64,000 nt of DNA from NCBI RefSeq assembly GCF_003010955.1, contig NZ_PGGO01000005.1, positions 186,001 to 250,000 of the forward strand, in the 5' to 3' direction. The position numbers were made by a program, and so were the translations under genes. Shown here piece by piece: positions 27,861 to 35,318 of the stretch; the first letter of the stretch is position 1; each line of letters opens with the position of its first letter. The notes under the pieces are model-generated. The model saw only the letters and a list, made by a program, of their open reading frames with translations, was not told the origin of the DNA and made no database searches. This stretch comes from Phyllobacterium brassicacearum (GTDB taxonomy: Bacteria; Pseudomonadota; Alphaproteobacteria; Rhizobiales; Rhizobiaceae).

Positions 27861-28580
27861 GTGAACGAAGCTCAAAAACAACAGCAAGGCGACGTTGCTA
27901 CAGGATGGTCAGCACCGCCTTTTCCCGCCACATCAGCTGAATATATCACTGTACTGGCGCATTATCATCGCGCGGAAATGGGACGCATGGCAGGCTGGCG
28001 CGACAGGATCGATCGCACCACCAACTGGGCCATCACGGGCGTTGCCGCAATGCTTTCGCTGTCATTGTCGACGCCAACCTCCCATCACGGTGTGCTGCTC
28101 TTCGCCATGGTGCTGGTGCAGCTTCTCCTGCTCATCGAGGCACGCCGCTACCGGTTCTTCGACGTTTATCGTGGTAGGGTGCGCCGGCTGGAGAAGCACT
28201 ATTTTGCACAGATACTGGCGCCATTGCCAAACCCGGACAGCGGCTGGGCGCGACTGCTTGGCCAGGATTTGCGCAGACCGCAATTCATGATTTCCATCAG
28301 GGCGGCAATGTCGCGGCGGCTGCGGCGCAACTATCTCTGGATGTTCCTTATCCTGCTTCTGGCTTGGGTGCTGAAAATTTCGACACCCAAGTTGCAGGAT
28401 GGCGAGGTCGCGCCCGACGGGGCGCATTCACTCCAAGAGATCGTTGCCAACGCCGCATTCGGACCGATACCAGGCTGGACCATATTGCTCCTGGTGGTCG
28501 CCTTCTACTGCTGGCTCGCCTACGCTGCGCTGCTCATTGGTGACCCGGATGAGAAGGAGCACGGCGAGGTTCATGTTTGA
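27861..28580 (+). CDS. DUF2270 integral membrane protein
   Basis: A 239-residue predicted inner-membrane protein of the DUF2270 family, whose function is unknown. The motif EYITVLAHYHRAEMGRM near residue 27 and FFDVYRGRVRRLEKHYFAQ near 100 are family hallmarks. Hydrophobic segments occur at about 55-95 (two helices), 160-175 and 208-228. The GTG at 27861 is chosen for its GGGAGG ribosome-binding site; the frame is open much further upstream but overlaps the divergent lipid kinase. The 27644-27860 gap holds both promoters. Confidence 0.82.
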   Translation: MNEAQKQQQGDVATGWSAPPFPATSAEYITVLAHYHRAEMGRMAGWRDRIDRTTNWAITGVAAMLSLSLSTPTSHHGVLLFAMVLVQLLLLIEARRYRFFDVYRGRVRRLEKHYFAQILAPLPNPDSGWARLLGQDLRRPQFMISIRAAMSRRLRRNYLWMFLILLLAWVLKISTPKLQDGEVAPDGAHSLQEIVANAAFGPIPGWTILLLVVAFYCWLAYAALLIGDPDEKEHGEVHV

Positions 28581-28604
28581 TGTGTCAAGTAACGGTTGTG
28601 CCCG

Positions 28605-29525
28605 TCAGACAGCCATCGCAATGAGCGCGGAGAGCTCGTCCACAAACGTCAAGCAAAGCAGACCCAGCGACGCCAACATCGCCTCGTTCCGCCCTGCCTT
28701 GGGCGGCGGGCGTAACATTGCGCCGTGGCCATTGCTGCCATTGGTTCCCTTCACGCCGGACCCGTATTGCTGCGAGAAGACCACTGCCTCGGTGCGGTTG
28801 GTGGCATTGAGTTTACGCATGATATGCGAAATGTGCACCTTGATCGTGTTCTCCGACAGGTCCAGCTCGCTCGCTATGATTTTGTTCGGAAGACCGCGCC
28901 GCAAGGTCGCAAGGACCTGCCTTTCGCGTTCCGTGAAGCCAATCATGGCCGTTTCACCGGTATCGAGCGCTTCCTCGCCCCTTGCACTGGCGGGTAGTGA
29001 CAGTTGACCCGCATTCTCTGCTGACGCTGAATTTGAGCGGTCGCTATCGTCAATGATCACCGAACGCGGGTAATATGCACCACCGGCCAGGATGAGGCGA
29101 ATGGCTGCAAGGACGACTTCGACTGGGGCCGAATTTGTTGTGTAGCCCTTTACGCCCAATCTGGAAATTTCCGAAACTGTCGCGTCGGTTATCGATGCTT
29201 CGTCCAACTGGGTCAGCAGCATGAGCGAGGTTTCGGGCCGCAATTGATGAATATAGGCAAGATTGACCGCCACCCATGCATCGGTCATGCAGCAGTTTTC
29301 AATATTGATGACTGCCAGATTGATATGTCTCTCGATTATTCCGACCAATTCGTCTGATGTTGCGATGTCGTGAATGGCGACTTCTGGCAGCTCCCCCCGG
29401 AGAATGCGGATCAGACAGCTTCGCGACAAGGTTTGGCAATCAATGACAACTATGGATATATGTTCGCTAGCAACGCTGTGTGTTTCATTGAAGCCGTGCA
29501 CTTCTGCGGCAAATGATACTGACAT
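28605..29525 (-). CDS. LuxR/NarL-type regulator with degenerate receiver domain
   Basis: A 306-residue transcription factor. The C-terminal half holds a complete LuxR helix-turn-helix: FTERERQVLATLRRGLPNK through NTIKVHISHIMRKLNATNR (about 205-255). The N-terminal 130 residues look like a response-regulator receiver, but the phosphoacceptor position (in LAVINIENC, residue 74) is Asn instead of Asp, and the acidic pair reads VIDC, with one acid lost. It should therefore work without phosphorylation. A hydrophobic C-terminal tail of about 25 residues follows the HTH. It is the last gene of the minus-strand type I secretion locus and the obvious candidate to control it. AGGGGGA precedes the ATG. 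Confidence 0.85.
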   Translation of the reverse strand: MSVSFAAEVHGFNETHSVASEHISIVVIDCQTLSRSCLIRILRGELPEVAIHDIATSDELVGIIERHINLAVINIENCCMTDAWVAVNLAYIHQLRPETSLMLLTQLDEASITDATVSEISRLGVKGYTTNSAPVEVVLAAIRLILAGGAYYPRSVIIDDSDRSNSASAENAGQLSLPASARGEEALDTGETAMIGFTERERQVLATLRRGLPNKIIASELDLSENTIKVHISHIMRKLNATNRTEAVVFSQQYGSGVKGTNGSNGHGAMLRPPPKAGRNEAMLASLGLLCLTFVDELSALIAMAV

Positions 29526-29665
29526 TGTTTCCCCCTACGCTTTTTGACTACTCCTTACTGACTGCGAACTTTATGAATTTTGTTAGTATTATAGGCAATT
29601 CGGTGGCGATTAGCTACTTGCAGTTGTGCCATGCGTGAAAAAGACCCTGAGGATCGTGGGCGGCC

Positions 29666-30721
29666 CTAAACCAGCGTAAAATCGGCGTGCACAATCGTTT
29701 CCTGGTCGACATATGCGGTCTGCACAGCGTCGATATCGATGTCGGTTTCTCCGTCCCGTCCGGTAATCCCGACGACGGCGGTCTCGTCGGCATCGACCGA
29801 CTGAACCACATCGACACTTGTTCTGATAATGTAGCGCTCCTCCAGGTCATCTTCGATATCTACCTGGACGTGGACATCCTGATCCAGCTCAATGTCCTGG
29901 TTGATCTCGACAGTTCCGCCCGGCGGGCCATCGCTGATCTCCACGTCAATCGTTGTGTCCTGATCGACCTCAATTGCGTCACGCAGGAAGACGTCCACAT
30001 AGAGCACGCCGTCTTCGTCGTAGATGTTGATATCGACCCAGATATCCTGATCGATGCGCATATCCTGATCGAGCAGAACCGAGAAGTGTCCTTCACCGTC
30101 GATTGTGAAGGAAATGTCCACATCCTGGTCCATCATGAGGCTTTGATCGATATGGAGGCGAGCAACAACCTCGCCGACGTAGCCACTGACGAAGATGCTG
30201 GCATCCTGCTCGACCACTGCGAGCTGCGTGACATTGATGGTGTGACCATCCTCAGGTATCGTCGGAACTTCAGAAGCAGGACTGTGCGGCCCAATAACCT
30301 GACTTTCAGGACCGGGCTGATTTGCGTCCCCGGTCGGTTCAAGCTTACCGGTCGCACCCCCATTGTGTTCAAGCTCACCGGTTGCACCCCGAAAAGTGAA
30401 ACTCACTGGATTCCCGGTAAGGTGATCAATCGGTATGGAGATCTCGTGAACTGTGCTGCCGTTTCCACCAGGCATTTCCTGAATGTGTATGGCCGGCGGA
30501 GCCTGTTCTTCGTTCGAAAACGCCTCGGTGTCGTCATCTCTCTGCTCTTCGACAGAAGGTAGATCTCCGGCTGGCTGCATTGCTTGCGGAACCGCATGAT
30601 GGGGGACATTGGCCGCTGGCGTGGGATCGCCGTCGAACGCTGTCGTTGCAACAGGTATTTCATCCAGGTGGAGTTCGATGAGCGGCAGCAGATCGCGGGT
30701 ACCCTTGTCAGAGAAGAACAT
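29666..30721 (-). CDS. Aspartate-rich repeat protein, putative type I secretion substrate (351 aa)
   Basis: No known family recognised. The first 180 residues are proline-, glutamate- and glycine-rich and probably disordered. The rest has irregular repeats in which Asp alternates with hydrophobic residues and DQD recurs (HIDQSLMMDQDVDISFTID, LLDQDMRIDQDIWVDINIYD, VEINQDIELDQDVHVQVDIE), a pattern expected for beta strands with acidic, possibly Ca2+-binding edges. There is no signal peptide, no cysteine and no RTX nonapeptide. The C-terminus is HADFTLV: Asp followed by hydrophobic residues, like C-terminal type I secretion signals. GGGGGAG precedes the ATG by 7 nt. It lies directly downstream of the membrane-fusion protein and is probably exported by the neighbouring transporter. 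Confidence 0.75.
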   Translation of the reverse strand: MFFSDKGTRDLLPLIELHLDEIPVATTAFDGDPTPAANVPHHAVPQAMQPAGDLPSVEEQRDDDTEAFSNEEQAPPAIHIQEMPGGNGSTVHEISIPIDHLTGNPVSFTFRGATGELEHNGGATGKLEPTGDANQPGPESQVIGPHSPASEVPTIPEDGHTINVTQLAVVEQDASIFVSGYVGEVVARLHIDQSLMMDQDVDISFTIDGEGHFSVLLDQDMRIDQDIWVDINIYDEDGVLYVDVFLRDAIEVDQDTTIDVEISDGPPGGTVEINQDIELDQDVHVQVDIEDDLEERYIIRTSVDVVQSVDADETAVVGITGRDGETDIDIDAVQTAYVDQETIVHADFTLV

Positions 30722-30818
30722 GTGAATTCTCCCCCCGCGCCTGCATAGTCGTCACAAGCGATGCGTATTCCACGCCCTGATCGCAGGATTGTCGTAACTC
30801 GACCAGACGCACGTCCAT
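30708..30818 (-). CDS. Possible 36-residue small protein between the HlyD and Asp-rich genes
   Basis: A short ORF starting MDVRLVELRQSCDQGVEYAS. It begins 4 nt after the stop of the membrane-fusion gene, with AGGA eight bases upstream, and its last codons overlap the first 14 bases of the 351-residue gene, whose Shine-Dalgarno lies inside it. The arrangement suggests translational coupling: ribosomes finishing this ORF would restart on the substrate gene. No family is recognised. It could be merely a coupling leader. Confidence 0.4.
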   Translation of the reverse strand: MDVRLVELRQSCDQGVEYASLVTTMQARGENSHVLL

Positions 30819-30822
30819 GTTC

Positions 30823-32610
30823 TCAATCCTCTCGAAAGGCTCGGTTGAAACTGTCGAGAACGGGGCGAAGCATGTAATGGGCGACGGTGAATTCACCCGT
30901 CTTGATCATCACTTCGACCGGCATCCCAGGCATGATCTCCACTTCAGGCAGATTGTGCAGCGATTTTTCGTCTATCCGGACGCGGGCGGTGTAGTAGGCC
31001 CGCTCCGTTTCTTTGTCGACGAGACTGTCGGCAGAGACATAGGTGAGGACACCATCGACCGGCGGCACCCGGCGATGCTTGTAGGAAAGCAGGCGAACGT
31101 GCGCCTCGAGGCCAGGACGGACCAGATCAATATCCTCCGGCTTGACCAGAGCGCGAACGATGAGCCGGTCCTGCCGCGGTACGAGATCGAGCAACGGCTC
31201 GCCAGCAGCGACGACACCGCCGGGCGTATGAATGCGCAGATCGGTGATCGTGCCAGCTTCGGGGGCCCGAACAACTGTCCGGTCCAGAATGTCGGTTGCC
31301 GCCTGAATCTTCTCTCCCAATTGAGAAATCAGTGCTTGTGTTTCGCGGAGGCTTTGGGCGACCTCACTGTTTTGATCGCTCTCCAGTTTGAAGATCATCG
31401 CCTGCGATTCTCCGATGGACTGTCCTGCCCGCGATATCTGGGCTTGCAAGTCGCCCAATCGTCCGTCGATCTCGGCCCGCTCGCGCTTCAACCGCAGCAG
31501 GCGTACCTTCGTTTGCAGACCCTTGGCGACCAGCGGCTCCACGCCGGCGACTTCGTCCTTGATGATCAATACCCGCTCCCGCGCCGCGGCCGCTTGGAAC
31601 TGCAGCCCGGCAATCTCCTGCTCCGTTTGAGCCTTGCGCTGCTCTATGACATTAATCTGCGAGTTCTGGAGGTTGCGGCGCGCATCGAAGATCTTGATCT
31701 GTCCCGCCATGATTTCAGCGAACTTCGGATCGTTCTCGGCAGCCGGTCCAGACTTTCTGGGAAAATGTATCGATGCGCGGCCATCACGCTCGGCGAGCAG
31801 ACGCGCCTCCAATGCCTGTGCCTCCCACATCTGCATCTGGAGTGCCAGGACATTGGCCTGAGCCCGCATGTCGTCGAGGCGGATAAGCGGTTGTCCGACG
31901 GTGACGTCATCGCCGTCCTTCACCAGAATGCGCCCGATTATGCCACCCTCGAGGTGCTGGATGGTTTTGCGGCTTGTCTCCGCCTCGATGGCTCCACCGG
32001 CGATGGCCGCGCTCTCCAATGGGGCATAGCTTGCCCAGGTACCGAACCCGACAATGAATATCCCGACAATTGCGAACGCACTGATCGCAAGCAGACGCAA
32101 GGTTTCGAAAGGTGTTCCGCTCGGCTTCTGGATGGTCTTTGATCGCCTTGGTGTAGTGTTCTGGTTTGGACTATTGTTTATTGAACCAACAGCATAGAAG
32201 GCGTTCTTCGGAAAATGATTTAGGCGATTGCTCGCCGCGTCTGCTGGTGTCAGCGTCGCTAGAGCACGGTGGCGGCGATTCTTCGAAAATGCTCCCAGCC
32301 ACAGTCGCAACTCAGTTATCATGATTGCCAGGCTGTGTTTGACGGCGATGCCGAAGCGCGCCGCAAATTTGCCAATGGCCGAAACGATCAGCGAGGCGCA
32401 CCGGTCCACAGGATCTATCACCCTTGAACGCAGTGCCGTCAAAGCGGAGATTGTGCCGGTGCTGACGGCCCTTCCCGCGGCTTTAGCGGCTGAATCAATC
32501 GTGCTGAACGCGTGCGTGGCGATGCGGCTCAGACGATAGAAAGGTCTCATACGTGGTTTTGCCACAACTGTCGCAAGGTGATGCACCGTAGCGTGGTTGG
32601 AAGTGTTCAT
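30823..32610 (-). CDS. Type I secretion membrane-fusion protein, HlyD/PrsE family, with N-terminal extension
   Basis: A 595-residue periplasmic adaptor linking the ABC exporter to an outer-membrane TolC-type channel. The single membrane anchor lies at about 171-192 (LRLLAISAFAIVGIFIVGFG), followed by the lipoyl part (KTIQHLEGGIIGRILVKDGD), a long coiled coil (about 270-420) and the HlyD signature near the C-terminus (VEIMPGMPVEVMIKTGE). PrsE/AprE proteins are usually about 435-440 residues with a short cytoplasmic N-terminus; here about 170 extra residues precede the anchor, basic and Ala/Arg/Ser-rich, with no recognisable domain. The start overlaps the ABC gene stop by 4 nt. No TolC gene is nearby. 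Confidence 0.9.
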   Translation of the reverse strand: MNTSNHATVHHLATVVAKPRMRPFYRLSRIATHAFSTIDSAAKAAGRAVSTGTISALTALRSRVIDPVDRCASLIVSAIGKFAARFGIAVKHSLAIMITELRLWLGAFSKNRRHRALATLTPADAASNRLNHFPKNAFYAVGSINNSPNQNTTPRRSKTIQKPSGTPFETLRLLAISAFAIVGIFIVGFGTWASYAPLESAAIAGGAIEAETSRKTIQHLEGGIIGRILVKDGDDVTVGQPLIRLDDMRAQANVLALQMQMWEAQALEARLLAERDGRASIHFPRKSGPAAENDPKFAEIMAGQIKIFDARRNLQNSQINVIEQRKAQTEQEIAGLQFQAAAARERVLIIKDEVAGVEPLVAKGLQTKVRLLRLKRERAEIDGRLGDLQAQISRAGQSIGESQAMIFKLESDQNSEVAQSLRETQALISQLGEKIQAATDILDRTVVRAPEAGTITDLRIHTPGGVVAAGEPLLDLVPRQDRLIVRALVKPEDIDLVRPGLEAHVRLLSYKHRRVPPVDGVLTYVSADSLVDKETERAYYTARVRIDEKSLHNLPEVEIMPGMPVEVMIKTGEFTVAHYMLRPVLDSFNRAFRED

Positions 32611-34433
32611 GGTGCATTCCCTCCAGATGTCTCCTTGGTGGCAATTGCCGCGGTGCCTTGGGATTCTGCGGTCTTGCTGCTCAGTCGACGGACGTTCCTT
32701 GTGGCAGCGGTGATCCGCGGTCGCCTGACTGGAATGCTGGTCCGCCCGTTCCTGATCTTCTCGGCGATTTCCCGGCGATCCCCAAAGGCATTGATAGTGC
32801 CATTGTCGAGGACAAGGACTTTGTCTGCCATGTTGAGAATGCCGAGGCGTTGCGCGATGACAATGACGGTGGATCCCCGCCCGCGCATTTCCTGAATCGA
32901 CTGCCGCAACGCTTCTTCGCCCTCGGCATCCAGGCTGGCATTGGGTTCGTCCAGCACAATCAGGCGCGGATAACCGAAGAATGCCCGTGCAAGGCCGAGC
33001 CGTTGCCGCATGCCGCCGGATAACCGCACACCACCATCGCCGATATCAGTTTCGTAGGCCCTCGGAAGCCGCATGATCATGTCATGCATTCCCACCATCG
33101 AGGCAGCTGCAATCACGTCATCCGCATGGGCCTCCTGCAAGCGGGAGATGTTCTCGCGGACGCTGCCTCCGATAAGCTCGATGTCCTGCGGAAGATAGCC
33201 GAAGTGGCGATGACCACCTGAAGCGAGCCAAATTCCAACGTCGGCGCCGTCAAGGCGGACATGACCGGCCGTGGGGGCGATCGTTCCGGCGATGAGCCGC
33301 CCGAGTGTCGACTTTCCGGCCCCGGATGCGCCAACGACGCCCAAGACCTCGCCCGGATTGATGGCAAAGCTCAAACGGCGCAAGGCTGGCGCTTCGGCAC
33401 CGGCCGGCATGAATGTCAGCCGTTCAATGGAAAGCTGTCCGTTGGGGCGCGGCAACTGCATTGTCTTTCGATGCTTCGGCGCCATTGCCAATATCTTTCT
33501 GAGGCGGTCGTAGCTCAGCCGTGCGCTGGTCACTGCCTTCCAGGTGTTAATGGCGCCTTCGACCGGTCCAAGCGACCTGCCAAGAAGGATGGAGGCCGCA
33601 AAGATCGCGCCCGGACTGATGTCATGGAGGATCACAAGCCAGGCGGCGAAGGCCATGACCGTCACTTGGGCAAGAAGCCGGACAAAACGCGCGATCGCCT
33701 GGATCACTGTGCCCCGCCCGGCGGCGGCGAGTTGCGCTTCCTTTGCGCGGGTTTGGTCGTCGTGCAACAGCCGGGCGACGCCGGGCAGCATGCCCATGGC
33801 GCTGATAACTTCGACATTGCGCAGCAACGATCCGAACCGGTGCTGGCTCTCGACCCACGCCGCACTCGAGCGGGCAAAAAGTTTGCGTGTGACCACTTCA
33901 TTGAGCAGTGCCAACACGATCAGCACGATCGACGCCCCAAGGCCGATCATGCCAAGGAGCGGATGAACGAGAATCATTGCGAGGATAAAGATCGGTGTCC
34001 ACGGAAGGTCGAACAAGGCAGCGCAGGCGGTGCCGGCGAAGAAGCTTCGTAGACTGCCGATATCTCGCCAGGCTTGAGCTGCCGCGGCGGAATCGGTGCG
34101 CAGGGCTGATTGGACGGCTGCGACGAGCACAGGCGCCTGAAGACGGTCATCGAGCCATGAGCCGATCCTGTTCAGCATGGAGCGCCGCAGCGCATCGAGG
34201 ACTGCGTTCACTGCCAGCGCCAAAATGACGATCATGGTCAGCATCGTCAGAGTGTCGAGACTACGGCTCGCCAGCACATGGTCATAGATCTGCAACAGAT
34301 AGAGCGGGACTGTAAGGGCCAGGAGGTTCACGAAAAAACTGATCACAAACACCAGCAGCAGCGAAGGTTTGCATAGATCAAACGCGCGTTCTATTTCGGT
34401 CGTCGCGCGGGTTTTCATCCAAGGAAGAGCCAT
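32607..34433 (-). CDS. Type I secretion ABC transporter, permease/ATPase (PrsD/AprD type)
   Basis: A 608-residue inner-membrane exporter. It starts directly with the transmembrane domain (SLLLVFVISFFVNLLALTVP) and has no C39 peptidase or C39-like domain, so substrates should carry an uncleaved C-terminal signal. The ATPase domain has Walker A GASGAGKSTLGRL (about 370), signature LSGGMRQRLGLARA and Walker B LIVLDEPNASLD. A basic, low-complexity tail of about 45 residues follows the ATPase domain. It is coupled to the membrane-fusion gene by a 4-nt overlap, and lies just downstream of the 144-residue acidic protein with a strong hairpin between. Confidence 0.92.
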   Translation of the reverse strand: MALPWMKTRATTEIERAFDLCKPSLLLVFVISFFVNLLALTVPLYLLQIYDHVLASRSLDTLTMLTMIVILALAVNAVLDALRRSMLNRIGSWLDDRLQAPVLVAAVQSALRTDSAAAAQAWRDIGSLRSFFAGTACAALFDLPWTPIFILAMILVHPLLGMIGLGASIVLIVLALLNEVVTRKLFARSSAAWVESQHRFGSLLRNVEVISAMGMLPGVARLLHDDQTRAKEAQLAAAGRGTVIQAIARFVRLLAQVTVMAFAAWLVILHDISPGAIFAASILLGRSLGPVEGAINTWKAVTSARLSYDRLRKILAMAPKHRKTMQLPRPNGQLSIERLTFMPAGAEAPALRRLSFAINPGEVLGVVGASGAGKSTLGRLIAGTIAPTAGHVRLDGADVGIWLASGGHRHFGYLPQDIELIGGSVRENISRLQEAHADDVIAAASMVGMHDMIMRLPRAYETDIGDGGVRLSGGMRQRLGLARAFFGYPRLIVLDEPNASLDAEGEEALRQSIQEMRGRGSTVIVIAQRLGILNMADKVLVLDNGTINAFGDRREIAEKIRNGRTSIPVRRPRITAATRNVRRLSSKTAESQGTAAIATKETSGGNAP

Positions 34434-34524
34434 GACCGGAAGTCCCCATTTGGGTTTGACATTGAGAGCGCCTGCCCCGGCTTAGCTCCATGTCACCCTA
34501 GTTCGTCGGCAAACAGTATATGGA

Positions 34525-34552
34525 GCAGCGCCCGGAGATGCCCGGGCGCTGC
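34525..34552 (-). terminator. Strong GC hairpin between Asp-rich gene and exporter gene
   Basis: Perfect 11-bp stem GCAGCGCCCGG/CCGGGCGCTGC around a 6-nt loop (AGATGC) with no T-run. It lies 14 bp after the stop of the 144-residue acidic gene. It may be an attenuator or an mRNA-stabilising hairpin that makes the substrate more abundant than the transporter. Confidence 0.5.
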
Positions 34553-34566
34553 GATGCTGCGAGCAA

Positions 34567-35001
34567 TCAAGCGATGTCGAAATCGAAATCGATGTCGATA
34601 TCGGCGTTCTGTTCGCCGGATTGATCCTGATCGACGTCTACGTCGACAGTCTGATCCTGATCGACATCCACGTCATTGTCGTTGGCTTGGTCGACATCGT
34701 TGTCGGTGTCATTATCGTTGTCGGCGTCGCCATCGGCGTCAGCATCTGCATCGGCGTCAGCATCTGCGTCGCTGTCATCATCAGCATCGGCATCTGCATC
34801 TGCGTCGGCATCTGCGTCATTGTCCGTGTCTGCGTCCTGATCGGAATCGTTGTCGATATCCGAGTCATTGTCATTGTCGATACCGACGTCTGAGTCCTGG
34901 TCGGTATCGACGTCGACGTCCTGGTCCTGATCCTGATCAAGGTCCTGGTCGATGTCAGCATTGATGTCTATGTCAAAATCATTGTCTTCAAAATCGTCCA
35001 T
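34567..35001 (-). CDS. Extremely aspartate-rich alternating Asp-X protein, putative type I secretion substrate (144 aa)
   Basis: No known family. From residue 6 on, almost every second residue is Asp: about 65 of 144 residues (45 percent). The partner residue changes by block: Ile/Gln/Val near the start (DIDQDLDQDQDQDVDVD), Asn/Ser/Thr next, then a run of Ala-Asp dipeptides, then Asn/Val/Gln, and finally DIDIDFDFDIA. No cysteine, no signal peptide, no RTX motif. The C-terminus, Asp plus Ile-Ala, fits a type I secretion signal. The ATG at 35001 has GGGAG nine bases upstream; the frame extends to 35148 but with unrelated composition. A protein so charged should be unfolded without bound divalent cations, so Ca2+-driven folding outside the cell is inferred. 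Confidence 0.72.
   Translation of the reverse strand: MDDFEDNDFDIDINADIDQDLDQDQDQDVDVDTDQDSDVGIDNDNDSDIDNDSDQDADTDNDADADADADADADDDSDADADADADADADGDADNDNDTDNDVDQANDNDVDVDQDQTVDVDVDQDQSGEQNADIDIDFDFDIA
34721..34820 (-). repeat. Degenerate hexanucleotide tandem repeat coding for Ala-Asp
   Basis: On the coding strand the units are GC(A/C/T/G)GA(C/T) repeated about 14 times with a short DDDSD interruption; on the plus strand they read gcatct, gcgtca, gcatcg and similar. It forms the central Ala-Asp block of the 144-residue acidic protein. The 6-bp period keeps the frame after gain or loss of units. Confidence 0.8.
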
Positions 35002-35318
35002 AAGTTTACACTCCCACGTTTGAGGAAAGCCGCTCCGTCGATCCCACATCAGGAGCGGACCAATGGTCATCACGCTGATCCATGCGGCCCCAGCACACCA
35101 TCGATGCGATGAGCATGTCTGTTTGGAATGAGGGAAAATAGCTGCCAATTGGCATTCAACCGAACCGGCAATGCCCCGTGCTGCTTGGCTTATCTAAATG
35201 GGTAAGGCTAACCGGAACCGGTATACCTCTTTGGGTAATGCATAATTATGCCGTTCAGCCGGACAAAAGCGCATAAAGCAAGCTGCACTGCAGCTTGCTT
35301 GCTTTGCCGGGTCAATGT
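35002..35318 (-). other. Intergenic region upstream of the 144-residue Asp-rich gene
   Basis: No gene seen in 317 bp. It contains a hairpin at 35276-35300, a direct repeat GGGTAAGGC (35200-35208) and GGGTAATGC (35233-35241) spaced 33 bp apart, and AACCGGAACCGGT at 35211-35223. The repeats are about three helical turns apart and could bind a regulator dimer or tandem dimers. The remainder shows nothing recognisable. Confidence 0.4.
35276..35300 (-). terminator. Terminator-like hairpin after the 244-residue Asp-rich gene
   Basis: Stem AAGCAAGCTGC/GCAGCTTGCTT with a 3-nt loop, followed on the minus strand by TTATGCGCTTTTG. It lies 18 bp after the gene stop and could separate its transcript from the downstream genes. 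Confidence 0.55.

Noticed and set aside
30817-32142. 441-codon ORF opposite the HlyD-type gene
   Set aside because: It is antisense to a clearly recognisable adaptor gene and has no protein features of its own.
34721-34820. Possible CRISPR-like or minisatellite array
   Set aside because: The period is 6 bp with no spacers, and it reads as Ala-Asp codons in an open frame.
34554-34964. Arg/His/Cys-rich ORF on the plus strand over the acidic gene, and Thr/Met/Arg-rich ORF on the minus strand in another frame
   Set aside because: Both are shadows of the repetitive Asp-X coding sequence; low complexity keeps all frames free of stops.
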